The notes beneath the pieces are model-generated. The model had not been told where the DNA came from. It ran no database searches and saw only the letters and a list, made by a program, of their open reading frames with translations. Below, one piece after another: positions 11,220 through 22,190 of a stretch of 64,000 bases of DNA (the stretch's first letter is position 1; the number at the start of each line of letters is the position of its first letter). A program made the position numbers and the translations under genes. Source of the DNA: Xestospongia bergquistia. Its lineage: Eukaryota > Porifera > Demospongiae > Haplosclerida > Petrosiidae. The stretch lies in contig OZ014411.1 of the NCBI GenBank assembly GCA_963965975.1, positions 1,783,001 to 1,847,000 of the forward strand, read 5' to 3'.

Positions 11220-12994
11220 ATGGAAGGTATACCTATTTACTATATACAATATCTTTCATATTGTGATAATTGTGCAAATGATGAACTGTTTTAATCGCAA
11301 TACCCCAATGCAGGGGCGGATCTAGGTATGCAGGGGCGGATCTAGGAAAAAGTTCTTAGGTGGGCCCTGAGGCTAATTATTCATAGAGGTGCAGTTAATC
11401 TTAACTAAGGCCTGGTTTATCAATCATCACTAAGTAACGTGGGTTGGACAAAATTTTAGGGTGGGCCTGGCCCCCCCATAGATCCGCTTCTGACCTCATG
11501 TGCTTGTGTACAAATAAACGAAAAATCGCAACATAACGATCTATATTCCCTGACTGCAAAAGTATTCTAAACACTCAATGACTAAAGTCTATATTTTACT
11601 AAACATATGCATATATAATATAAACATGTAGAACAATGTACTAATATAACTCACCACAAATATATGTTATAATAAATAGGTCTCTAAATATTTGTTTATG
11701 ATATATTGTGTCATTATTAGTAAGCTTAATTGTATCAGCACAAACTATAAGGTCAGGGCAAAGCTGATGGTTAGATGCATTGTGCTTCATGACGAATAGT
11801 TGTTAATAAAATAGGCAACAGGACTTGTCTAGCTGTAAATATATATACAGATGTGGCATTAGATAGATTATTTGTTCCACTTATGAAAGCAGTTGTCCAA
11901 TGACTGCAATGAGTTAATATCCAGGCATAAATAAAACAATGAGACAACTGCTAGCAAACTAGACACTCACATAAGTAAAAAATACTATACTTAAAATTTC
12001 TTTAGCAAAAAATATTACATAAATATTTAAAGTAACATCTCTTTTCTTTACTAATTTCTGTAGCCCTAAGAAATCCTAAAAAAGTAAAGTTTACATAGCA
12101 CCAATACACTTGCTACCAAGATTCAAAATATGTGCACGGTTCATTATACTGTAATATGATATTATGAATATATAATTATAATTATGATTATATAGCAAGG
12201 TTATATCCCTCTACAAGAACAAATCACATATTCTCCAGAACTGGAATACCCACCACACGAAGAACACACTCCTAAGGAGGGATATGAAAGTATGCACATA
12301 ATAGTATTTATGAGTACAAAGCCATTCCTTCCTTACTTATAAACAGATGTTACACCTTGTTATCCATCTGGTCAAGAGCAGATCAACCTTCCTGCTGTCC
12401 AGGCTGTTCCTATCACACAGCAGCAAACTGTAAGTAAATTTTTATTAAGGAAAACATTTTTTTCCTTCTTAGTCAAATATGGTTACTGTACAGTCACAAC
12501 CAACTTCAATGATTGCAAGTACTGTGATTCGTCCTACAAAAGATCACTACTTGACATTGTCCATTGTGCTAACATTCCTATGCTTATTTGTTGGAAATTT
12601 GCACATCCTTGTGTGTACCATACCAGCCATTATTCTTGCCATAAGTGTGAGTATATTTGTAAATAAGATATATTATTAATGTAAAGACAACTTTGTGTGT
12701 GTAAATGTATCTATATAGGCTCGTCGCGCTGAGACAAACGGTGATCTGCAAGGGGCTCAATCTAAAGCTCGTGTTGCCTTGATCCTTAATATTGTTTCCT
12801 TTGTAGTTGGGATGATAGTTATCAACATTTTGATAACAGTACAAATAACAGCTACGTCTAGACACAACAGCTATTACAGGTACTACTATGACTACTGTTG
12901 TTATTTTGTAGCATACAGGATATTGAATCATTCCAGAATAAGCATACTGTTGGTAATATTTTTTTTTATCATTATCATTTCTTTACAGTTGTAA
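11220..12994 (+). CDS. Dispanin/CD225 (IFITM-like) gene B
   Basis: Exons: 11220-11226, 12064-12083, 12196-12289, 12347-12429, 12473-12646 and 12719-12994, about 217 aa. The first hydrophobic segment follows RPTKDHYLTLS (FLCLFVGNLHILVCTIPAII). The loop is NGDLQGAQSKAR, a good CD225 match, and the second hydrophobic segment is LNIVSFVVGMIVINILI. The Tyr-rich tail is cut short compared with A, D and E, leaving YYRYYYDYCCY then a hydrophobic end. The donor at 12880 and acceptor at 12988 bound an intron of only 109 bp; splicing there would give an Asn/Ser-rich end (SCNDNINNSSYI). Intron 1 carries a hAT-like MITE, and a pogo-like transposon sits just downstream. The intact signature makes this copy likely functional. 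Membrane or antiviral function is family inference. Confidence 0.8.
11311..11492. mobile_element. hAT-like MITE in intron 1 of gene B
   Basis: The left end CAGGGGCGGATCTAGG and the right end CCATAGATCCGCTTCTG are inverted repeats of the CAGxGGCGGAT type common in hAT elements. The first 20 bp are duplicated (11311 and 11331). The flanks CCCCAATG and ACCTCATG could be a diverged 8-bp target duplication. The genes A, D and E lack the insert at this position. There is no coding capacity. Confidence 0.6.
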
Positions 12995-12999
12995 CGATA

Positions 13000-13456
13000 A
13001 CATCAATAATAGCAGCTACATCTAGACACATTGGCTATTACAGTTACTTACAGTTACTACTATGGTCATTTTTTTTTCCACTCGTATCTGTTCTGCTTAT
13101 TATTCTTATTCTTACTACAATATCAACTACATTTATTATACAAACTTTTATTCAAATTATAGATGCTACTAACAAACTTAGAGCTACCTTTTGTGGCTTT
13201 CACTGTAATTGTGTTAATACTTTTGTTCACTATCATTTTTACTTAGTGACTTTTCTATAGTGTACAGGATATTAAGTCATTACAAAATAAGTATAACATT
13301 GAAAAATATACATATTTTTTGTATGAGATACAGATAAAACTTGATTTATTACTGTGATAATGTGGTTATAATTTTTATTCTAAATACAACAAATATAGAT
13401 TTACATATACAGATAAACTATCATAACACAATACATCACTAAATAAACGGTGTATA
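13000..13456 (+). repeat. Second tail module and 3' flank of gene B
   Basis: Starts after the acceptor TTTCTTTACAG and repeats the Tyr-tail module seen in genes A, D and E (GACACATTGGCTATTACAG). As an alternative last exon it would contribute 12989-13025 only. The rest is AT-rich 3' flank, interrupted by the pogo-like transposon at a TA. Confidence 0.55.
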
Positions 13457-13458
13457 TA

Positions 13459-13858
13459 GAGTAAATTACACAAGATCGGGCGGATCACTTTCGGCCGCCT
13501 CCCACAGGACAAACGTGCGAAAGAACGAACTTCTTTACCCTGCTACCATAAAGTATAATCCTTTACTTGTTTATTCTGATACCTTTGATAATTTCTTATC
13601 TTTACTGTGCGGAGCAACAAAGTTTATAAAAAATATTTCGGGCACATGCGTAGGCGGACAACAATAATGTCAATTCGTACGAGTGGCAAAACTCTTCTCA
13701 CGATCAAGCAAACTGAGAAAGCTATGGCTGGCAGGATTGATTGATGACTGAACTACAACACCATAGCCAAACCATTTCTTTCAGCAAGGAGTTCACGTCT
13801 CCAAAGAGCAAAAGATCTGAATGGGTGTGGACATGAGTATTCGGACACACCTTCATCA
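13459..13858 (+). repeat. Left terminal inverted repeat of the pogo-like element
   Basis: Reverse complement of 18227-18626 over about 400 bp. It includes GC-rich terminal sequence (CGGGCGGATCACTTTCGGCC), unusual against the AT-rich host. Confidence 0.9.
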
Positions 13859-14081
13859 ATGATGGTCTAGCTCTATAATTATTCAACTGGTACGTTTATA
13901 GTCGTAATGGACACAACTGTCTTCTAATGGCTTTTGAAATGTAGAACTTTAGACATCAAATAATTTAGAGTTTGCATGCAGTGCGCTGTGGTGTTAGAGA
14001 TGGTGTATCTCAGTGATGTATGCAAGTTGAATGGCAATGCTTGTCATTTGAGACTGCAGTCAAAAACCATTAATACAAAAA

Positions 14082-17000
14082 TTAACAGTTTTCACAAACA
14101 TAATTAAAGTCTTTTCTCTTGGCAACAGTGTATAATACATTGACACAACTGCAATGGTACCACTGCAGGCAATTCGAACAATTCACCCAAGTGGTTGCCC
14201 TTGGATGAGCACAAGTTTTATGTAGGCAATTACTAACTAGAATAGAAACTATTAATGATAACTGGCCAATAAAATTCATTTCACCTCTAACACTTTTCTT
14301 CATTTCCTTAGATGTAGCTTTAAGAGTACAAGTGCCATAAGTGCCTAGATAGTAATAGCAATTTGTGACAAAAACACTGACAAGTTAACATACCTGTTGA
14401 TGAAGGTTCAGCAGTAGCTTTAGCACGTGTGAGACTACAAGTGCTATTAGTGCCTAGATAGTAATACCAACTTGTGACAGGAACACTGACAACTTAACAT
14501 ACCTGTTGTTGAAGCTGTAGCTTTAGCACGAGTGAGACTACGAGTGCTATTAGTGCCTAGATAGTAATACCAATTTGTGACAGGAACACTGACAACTTAA
14601 CATACCTGTTGTTGAAGCTGTAGCTTTAGCACGAGTGAGACTACGAGTGCTATAAGTGCCTAGATAGTAATACCAATTTGTGACAGGAACACTGACAACT
14701 TAACATACCTGTTGTTGAAGCTGTAGCTTTAGCACGAGTGAGACTACGAGTGCTATAAGTGCCTAGATAGTAATACCAATTTGTGACAGGAACACTGACA
14801 ACTTAACATACCTGTTGTTGAAGCTGTAGCTTTAGCACGAGTGAGACTACGAGTGCTATTAGTGCCTAGATAGTAATACCAATTTGTGACAGAAACACTG
14901 ACAAGTTAACATACCTGTTGATGAAGGTTCAGCAGTAGCTTTAGCACGTGTAAGACTACAAGTGCTATCAGTGCCTAGATAGTAATACCAATTTGTGACA
15001 GGAACACTAACAACTTAACATACCTGTTGTTGAAGCAGTAGCTTTAGCACGTGTGAGACTACGAGTGCTATTAGTGCCTAGATAGTAATACCAATTTGTG
15101 ACAGGAACACTGACAACTTAACATACCTGTTGTTGAAGCTGTAGCTTTAGCACGAGTGAGACTACGAGTGCTATAAGTGCCTAGATAGTAATACCAATTT
15201 GTGACAGAAGCACTGACAAGTTAACATACCTGTTGATGAAGGTTCAGCAGTAGCTTTAGGACGTGTGAGACTACGAGTGCTATCAGTGCCTAGATAGTAA
15301 TACCAATTTGTGACAGAAACACTGACAAGTTAATATATTGTACCTGTTAAAGAAGAACGTTCGGTAACAGCTTCAGCACATGTGAGAGTAGTGGTAAATA
15401 TATCAGAAAAAGTAGAGTGGTAAAAACCTACAAGTGCAACTTTCCAGTACATGATTATTTATATAATACCGTAAATCTGGAATATTTCATGTTGAAAAAT
15501 ATTCACGTATTAAATTTTTTCTTTGATTTATTTTCGTATATTCCATTGTTCCACCATATTGCACATGCGCATAAATTAATATTTGCTTAAATAATTTTTG
15601 TACATCATCACAAGTACAAAAAATTACGTAATGACGAAATTCTCCTGATTTACGGTACCTTCATTAGAAATGTTTCCCAGTGATTGATTATCTCCAAAGA
15701 TAGGAAGAAGCAAGCTACATGTACCAGTGCATGTTGTATGGTGTTACTTGACACTCACAATGCTTACCATCATCAAAGCTAGAATGCAATTGAGAACCTC
15801 TTCTACATGTTGAAGACTTTTCAAGGGGTGCACTTCCTATTATTAATAATACTAACATAAAAGGTCCTTTTTCTTACGTTTATTCAATTTTTTAATCCTG
15901 GCTTGATCTAATGAGATATAAATGCGATTACATGTATTGGGATATCAACAATCTTACTTCTCTTCTCCTTTCGTTCATCCCTTTTTCTCAGTTCTTCCTG
16001 CTTCTTCCTTTCCTTTTCTTCTATAGCTCTGAGATTCTCTTCACTAGTCAAAACTTTTCCACTATGTTTTGGTGGTATAACTGGAAGCTTACAAAAGGGT
16101 ACAGGTCTTTCTTCATTTATGACTTTTGAAAGAGTAGACGATCGTTGGAGATTGGCAGGGTGTTCAAATTGTTTTGGAGGAACATAGAGAAATGGAAGCA
16201 TAGTATAGTCATTGCAAATACTCTTTTGAGACTGACAATTGAATACAGGTACCACTACTTGAAAGGTATCGGGAGTGCAGGATGGATACATGTAAGGATT
16301 AAATGCAGGAACCAATGAATGTGTAGCCATATCACTGTTAACAAGTGTGATATCATGTGACAAAGGAGAACCTAGATTGGCCTCTGGATTAACATCATTA
16401 GATGACTGATGCATTTCTTTCCATGAATTGTAACGATTATCAGAATCTATATCATAACCTTCTTCAAATCTTCTCTGAAAACGTAACTCTTCTTCCTGTG
16501 TGAATTCAGGAACAGCAGATCTGCGTTGTTGCCGCACAGGGCTATACAGTGGTATAAACTTCAACCCAGTGCGCTGTGCAAGAGTACTGGTGGTTGTATC
16601 TTTCACCAGTGGAACAATCATATCCCTCTTCAAGGGGTAAATCCCTGTACACTTGAAACCAGCCTGAATATTTTTTAAAGTCATTGAATGCATCCATGCT
16701 TCACCAAACAATTTGGAAAACGTGAACCTGCTAACAACCTTCCCAGGATTGTCAGCCAAAAACTTCCGACACACTTCTTTCCAAGAGGTTTTTAATGGAC
16801 CAAATGGGCCCTTATCTAGTGGTTGTGTTTCATGTGATGAATGAGGTGGTAGACAGAAAATTATCACTTTCTCCTCAGCAGCTTTACTGATAACTGAAGG
16901 ATTGTAATGTGATGAGTGGCCATCTAGTAATAGGAGTAGAGGACGAGCAGCAGGAGCATGAGGCAAAAAGTGATGTACAAACCATAAATCAAATAATTCA

Positions 17001-17987
17001 CTAGTTATCCACCCTGAATCTGAGAGACCATACATAGTCCCAGGGACCTCACCATCACACATTGCTGGTCTAAGACATTTCCTGTCAAACAGCACAAAAG
17101 GTGGCAAACAATATCCAGCAGCATTACAACAAGCAAGGACAGTCATCTGGGTTTTATTTCCCGTTGTTACTGCTCTCGGATGTTTGATACCTTTAGCCAC
17201 TATGCCCTTTGGAAACTTTGGATTGAGAGGCATTCCCGTTTCGTCGCAATTAAATATCTGATTAGGTTTTGAAACAAGGTCATTATCCAGAACTGTCTGC
17301 TCTAGTAAATCAAAGTAATTACTTAATACATCAAGAGTGCATGCTGCTGCACGATTATTGGCAAGTTGCTCAGTGGTCCGAAGTGAAATTTCGGAATGCC
17401 GCTTCTTAAAACCTTCCCACCACCCACTGGACACTGTTACATTTTTGCCTTTTTGGTTAACTGCAATTTGAACTAATGACAAGACTTCCTTTCTTGTTCG
17501 TGGGAATCCAATCTTTGTTGTTTCCAAAATAAAGGATACCAACTCTTCTTCTTCACTTTCTGTCAAATACCTTTGACCACTTTTACTACCACTTATTACC
17601 TTTCCGGACACGTGATCTTGTAGCGTAGATTTAGGTATTTGGTACTCCTCTGCTGCTTGTCTAATAGATATGCCATCTTTAACAGCACTGCATGCAAATT
17701 CTAAATCGCTTAATGTCCAAGTCCTATATTTTGTAGGCCGAGTAGAAGACGATGGAATAATAGATGTTGAGCAAAATATACGTTCACATAAGGGAAGTGT
17801 TTTGTCCTTTACGACTAGATAAAATAATTATAATAACACAAACATTGACAAGTTAACATACTTGTTGATGAAGAAGTAACTTTAGCATGAGTGAGACTAT
17901 GAATGCTACTAGTATCTAGATAATAATTAATAGTAACATAAACACTAGTAAGTTAAACATACCTGTTAATGTATAACCTTCAGCCAT
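14082..17987 (-). CDS. Pogo/Tigger-like transposase with C-terminal PHD finger
   Basis: Proposed exons in transcript order: 17987-17963 (MAEGYTLT), 17915-17862, 17814-15958, 15901-15878 (uncertain), 15427-15344, nine mini-exons between 15289 and 14394, 14344-14285 and 14236-14082. All junctions are phase 1, giving about 920 aa. The large exon has a helix-turn-helix (TWTLSDLEFACSAVKDGISI then RQAAEEYQIPKSTL), a CENP-B/Tc5-like second DNA-binding region (SSGWWEGFKKRHSEISLRT) and a DDE catalytic core with the three acidic residues in NCDETGMPL, LLLDGHSSHYN and ETQPLDKGPFGPLK. The last exon encodes a C4HC3 PHD finger: CLHKTC, WVNCSNC, WYHCSC, YVCENC. The long exon is open throughout. A contiguous ATG at 17611 would lose the first helix-turn-helix, so I prefer the spliced start. 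The element may be active. Confidence 0.8.
14285..15427 (-). repeat. Minisatellite whose repeat unit is a whole exon plus intron
   Basis: About ten tandem units with a period of 103 or 109 bp. Read on the minus strand, each has an acceptor (ACTATCTAG), a 54- or 60-nt exon and a donor (ACAG|GTATGTTAA). Mini-exons: 14394-14453, 14503-14556, 14606-14659, 14709-14762, 14812-14865, 14915-14974, 15024-15077, 15127-15180 and 15230-15289, flanked by a diverged first unit (15344-15427) and last unit (14285-14344). The introns are 49 nt (the first is 54). All exons are multiples of three and phase 1-1, and stay open in the frame that continues into the PHD exon, encoding an 18-20 residue Ser/Thr/Arg-rich repeat such as TNSTRSLTRAKATASTT. 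Confidence 0.85.
17862..17915 (-). repeat. Isolated mini-exon unit on the other side of the DDE exon
   Basis: This 54-nt exon (minus strand, ACTAGTAGCATTCATAGTCT and on) is homologous to the mini-exons of the array, with 47-nt introns on both sides, yet lies upstream of the long transposase exon. It keeps phase 1-1 and an open frame (TSSIHSLTHAKVTSSST). Confidence 0.7.
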
Positions 17988-17999
17988 AGCTTTAGAGAG

Positions 18000-18220
18000 T
18001 GACCACGTTAAGAGACCACGTTGACAGCAAAGGCTAGCAAAGGCCACAATGAGAGCAACAACCACGTTGAGAGCAAATGCCACAATGAGAGTGAACACGT
18101 TGAGAGTAAAGACCACAATGACGTTGAGAGCAAAGTTAAAGGTGAGAATGAGAGCAATAATGAGAGCAATAGCCAATTTGAGAGCAAAGTGCAAACACGT
18201 TGAGCCACGTTGAGAGCACG
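18000..18220. repeat. Short-motif array (CACGTTGAGAGCAAA-like) before the transposase start
   Basis: Eight or more imperfect copies of a 12-15 bp motif, (C)ACGTTGAGAGCAAA or ACAATGAGAGCAA, lie between the right inverted repeat and the transposase ATG. ORFs across it are repeat artefacts. It could be promoter or transposase-binding sequence. No equivalent lies inside the left terminal repeat. Confidence 0.5.
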
Positions 18221-18226
18221 CTACAC

Positions 18227-18623
18227 TGATGAAGGTGTGTCCGAATACTCATGTCCACACCCATTCAGATCTTTTGCTCTTTGGAGACGTAAACTCCTTG
18301 CTGAAAGAAATGGTTTGGCTATGGTGTTGTAGTTCAGTCATCAATCAATCCTGCCAGCCATAGCTTTCTCAGTTTGCTTGATCGTGAGAAGAGTTTTGCC
18401 ACTCGTACGAATTGACATTATTGTTGTCCGCCTACGCATGTGCCCGAAATATTTTTTATAAACTTTGTTGTTCCGCACAGTAAAGATAAGAAATTATCAA
18501 AGGTATCAGAATAAACAAGTAAAGGATTATACTTTATGGTAGCAGGGTAAAGAAGTTCGTTCTTTCGCACGTTTGTCCTGTGGGAGGCGGCCGAAAGTGA
18601 TCCGCCCGATCTTGTGTAATTTA

Positions 18624-18626
<3 letters not shown>
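18227..18626 (-). repeat. Right terminal inverted repeat of the pogo-like element
   Basis: Partner of 13459-13858 with about two mismatches. It adjoins a TA run, consistent with TA target choice. Confidence 0.9.

Positions 18627-18672
<46 letters not shown>
18627..18672. repeat. (TA)n microsatellite at the transposon edge
   Basis: About 23 TA units directly outside the right inverted repeat. The unoccupied paralogous site (36860-36870) has only a short ATATATA, so the run may have expanded after insertion. Confidence 0.8.
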
Positions 18673-18673
<1 letters not shown>

Positions 18674-18989
18674 TACACTCTTCAACCTTTAGCTTGTTCA
18701 GTATGTAATACGGTGATTCAAACAATCAGGTGAATTGCATATTGCATATTCAGAACAACACTCAGTTGAGCATTCCCAATGTGAGGTGTGGCTTCTGATT
18801 GTGTGGCAGGTGACTCTACAATACTGGATGGTACATAGTCATATACTTCAGGTTCCACATGTTTGTCCTGGTGTTGATTAAGGTTATTAGTTATTACGTA
18901 AAGATGATGAAGGTTCTGTCTAAGAAATATGGTCAAAATGACAGCAAATTTCATCATTATTAGACAATTTTATAAGATAATATAAAGGA

Positions 18990-19540
18990 CCAATTGATCA
19001 GATAATTTCCCCACTAAACCAATTAGGATTAGATGATGTGAAATTTCAGCCAAAATTTTATCTCCAAATGTTATCAATGTTTCACTTTTATCATGGTTTT
19101 TCTTTGTTTAATTTAAGATCTTTCTACCCATTCACTAATGTCAGGAAATCCAAACAAGATCTATAGGACATCAATTAGTCAATTATTCTGCTGGCAAAAC
19201 ACCAATAGTTGTATGTGGGATAATCTAGTGCTTAAAGAAAATATTAGAGAGCTTATCTTGAATGACATTTTTCTTTAATACACTTTATTCGTTGTTTAAC
19301 AGTTTTTCTACTGACTCATTAGAAGAGGGATAATATGGTACTTTAGTCACATGTTTGATACCATTTGCTTTCTAAAATTGTTTATACTCTTGACTGATGA
19401 ATGAGGATACATTATCCATCATAACTTTGCCAGGTAGTCCATGAGTTAAAAATTATGATCTGAAGTTCCTCAATGGTTTTGGCTGTTGCTATTGACTGCA
19501 TAATGTAGTCTTAATCGACTAGTAAAAAAAAAGATGCATC
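18990..19540 (-). mobile_element. Old Gypsy-type integrase fossil
   Basis: On the minus strand, patches of a Gypsy integrase core are recognisable (NGIKHVTKVPYY-like, near 19330-19370). It aligns with 36930-37345 and is part of the same duplicated fossil. Broken, with many breaks; old; no terminal repeats seen. Confidence 0.55.
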
Positions 19541-19549
19541 CCATAAGTG

Positions 19550-20705
19550 GTCCTAGTTCTTCCAACTGGTTCTTTATCTTCATTGATGTTACAATTTTCT
19601 CTAAAGCAATGAATGAGTTATGTGTAAAACTAGTAAATGCATTTTTTTTCCAAGCTCGAACTCAGTAATGGTGTTACAATATTTGCTATACTTGATTCAG
19701 GACCAAACCTGATAATGGCAATGACAACCCAATTTTTGTATTATGCAGTAACATCAACAGCAGAAAGATAATATAGATGACTTATGATGATTGGAATGCA
19801 AACTTCTTTTTAGATAGATTTCTTTAAAACTTTGGTATTACAGCAGTGATATAATATATATGACTTTGTTCTCATAACAATCATTGCTTTAGGTGAACTA
19901 GGAAAAGTAGTACTGGTGAGATTGATCATGTCTAACTGTGAATATTCTGCTGTAATCAATAATTATAAGTCTATAGGAAAGTCGAAAGGAAATGTGAAGA
20001 CATTCATATATACTAAGATTCTTATGAGTGATGATGATGAGAATTTTTATAATGCTTTGAAAGGAGTGTTTACTGGATCCACCATGTGTTCTGTCAGTGT
20101 GTAATGAAATGGATTAATGGAGGGCAATGTAGGTAGCTATAGTTTGATTGAATATTTCAACCACTAATAAATGACATAATTTAGTATGGATGACAGTAGA
20201 AAAGTATAATACATGCTACAATAAGGAGCTTCTTTGTCACAAGATTTGCTAATCATCATCATATTATGTCCTCATAGGTTGAAAATATAGGGACAAAACG
20301 TAATAATGTTGATGACAATCCAATTTATATATTCAACAGCAAGATCAATAGCAGAAAAATGATGAGTTATATAATGATGACTGGGAATCCAAACCTACTT
20401 TCAGAAAGATAACTTTTGAAAATTTGGCAGCATAGCTGTGTACATGTATAGTACACAAGAAACTAATATTTACTACTTTAAACCCATAACCTTCCTTGCT
20501 TTGATGAACTGGGAGAAGGAGTACTGTTGGGATGGTTACTATCTAACTCTGAAGGTGCTGCTATAATTCGTCGAGCCTTGAAAGAGCTGCTAGGAAATGT
20601 GGATATTCATTCTAAGATTTTATGACTGATGATACTGAGAATTTCTATAATGTTTGGAGAGGGGTCTTCATTGAATGTACCATTACTCACTCAAGAGTGT
20701 AATGA
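19550..20705 (+). pseudogene. Unidentified decaying gene fragments (family members 2a and 2b)
   Basis: Two tandem pieces of the family seen at 4191, 44670 and 56634. The first (19550-20105) includes a 62-codon ORF (19916-20104) ending MSDDDENFYNALKGVF. The second (20220-20705) has an open patch EGAAIIRRALKELLGNVDIH followed in another frame by MTDDTENFYNVWRGVF. The shared DDxENFYN phrase shows that the plus strand was coding. The domain is not recognised. Frames are interrupted, so I call these pseudogenes. Confidence 0.4.
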
Positions 20706-20709
20706 AATG

Positions 20710-22070
20710 GATACAATGGAGAATAATAATTATAAGTAATGAAATGATATCATTAAATATTTGTAGAATTAAACTACAAAATTGAAATGCCTTCCATGTT
20801 AAGACCAGTAAAGACATGTGCTATTAGTGCATGCATTCTTATATTCAAGTATGCTCAACAACAAAATAAGTTGTTCATAATAAAGTTGATTAACTAGCTA
20901 CATGACTGTTGGAATGTTCATTGACCAGATGTAAATTCAGCATATACACAAATGGCATGATTACACAGAAAATATCGCTTTAAATGAATTAGTTTAGGTT
21001 TCATTTGCTTATATATATATATATAGAGGTTAAAAATAGGATATGATATGTTCATGCTATATATACTTTAACATAATAAAATTATGTCATATATTTTAAA
21101 TTATGTAGAAGGGAAGGTACTGTTAATTAAAGAAAGCATAGATATAAGTATATAGATGTAAAGTGATAATGTATACATTGTTCATACATTTATTATAAAC
21201 AATGCAATAAATTTAAAAATCACAATTCATCCTTATATAAAAGATATGACAGGATCAGTGACATATTTACAAATTGGTATCTTGAATTGTATACTGGTAA
21301 CTAACAATTAGTAAGCAAAGCAGAGCATGTATAAAAATGAGTGTAGAATATTATACCAACATTAGGGATTATACAGCAAGGTGTGATTTATATGCCTGTA
21401 GTATGAATAGTTCATACATATAATGTACTAGCCAACAGTATCTTTTCATATTTACACTCTTAATAGCTCTCTGTCTCACCTATACCCCAGTCCAATAAAA
21501 TGAGTAATTTTAGATTTATTGTTAATTGAATGATGCAAGTACAGTTTCAATAGACTTGTAATTGTATTACTGAATTGTATAGGCATACATAGTCCCTATT
21601 GTTTCTTGTGTTTTCATTTAATTTTTAATTTTTGAAATCTATTTATTATTTAATAATAGAGAATCTCAGTAAGAAAATTCTCATAATAATAATTCACTCT
21701 ACTGCCCCTACAGTTACAAATAGTTATGTCTCACGTCAACTATTTGGATCTTCTAGTATACATTTTATTTATATCAGTTCTGTGTGTGTACAAAATAAAC
21801 TTTCAAAATGAACAATATTTGCTTGCTAGATGCATTCAATAAGTTGACTTTGAAACTAATACTTTGAAACTAATACTTTAATAAGTTTAAAATTATCATC
21901 GAACAGACGATCTAGAAGTCTGCATGTGTTTAAGAATACAAATATGTACATATATATAATATAATTCACAGGCAATATAGTACATTTATAAACTACCACT
22001 GAAATGTTATAATAGGCCATAAACGATATTCAAGATTTACCAAGGGTGTGTTGGAGGGTTATTAATTATA
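20710..22070. other. AT-rich duplicated stretch, no gene seen
   Basis: Runs parallel to 57240-58880. No coding support. Where the promoter and exon 1 of gene C would be expected, the conserved ATGGAAG|GTA phrase is missing. Confidence 0.5.
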
Positions 22071-22079
22071 TTATTCATG

Positions 22080-22190
22080 TATATGTGAGCCAAGACTATC
22101 ATGTCGAGGCAAAGCTGCAGCTGAGGGTTGATATCCTGATCTTCAGAATTAAGTAGTTGTCTAAAAACAGGTAATATGACTTGTCTATTT
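22080..22190 (+). other. Intron-1 homology block of gene C
   Basis: The phrase GAGGCAAAGCTGCAGCTGAG through ACAGGTAATATGACTTGTCTA corresponds to the intron-1 block found about 330 bp after the ATG in genes A, B, D, E and F. It shows that gene C once had, or has, the same intron 1. The matching exon 1 is not visible upstream. Confidence 0.5.

Larger units (their letters stand above)
13459..18626 (-). mobile_element. Complete-looking pogo/Tigger-like DNA transposon with 400-bp inverted repeats
   Basis: A 5.17-kb element flanked by TA (13457-13458 and 18627-18628), as expected for the Tc1/mariner-pogo superfamily. The terminal inverted repeats (13459-13858 and 18227-18626) are about 400 bp and differ at only about two positions, so the insertion looks recent. 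The ends start GAGTAAATTACACAAGATCG. Inside, on the minus strand, is a spliced transposase gene with a PHD-finger end and an exon-intron minisatellite. It landed in the 3' flank of dispanin gene B; the sequence on both sides continues the flank seen after gene D. Confidence 0.9.

Noticed and set aside
14285-15427. CRISPR-like array reading of the regular repeats
   Set aside because: Units are near-identical throughout with no unique spacers, and the unit boundaries are splice sites inside a eukaryotic transposase gene.
15720-15840. Possible extra transposase exon (GGTTCTCAATTGCATTCTAG on the minus strand) between the DDE exon and the array
   Set aside because: The candidate lengths (32 or 35 nt) do not keep phase 1-1, so I left it out; cDNA could reverse this.
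18008-18208. ORFs of 60-92 codons on both strands over the short-motif array
   Set aside because: They are produced by the repeats themselves and have low-complexity translations. Only the ATG at 17985-17987 fits the transposase gene.
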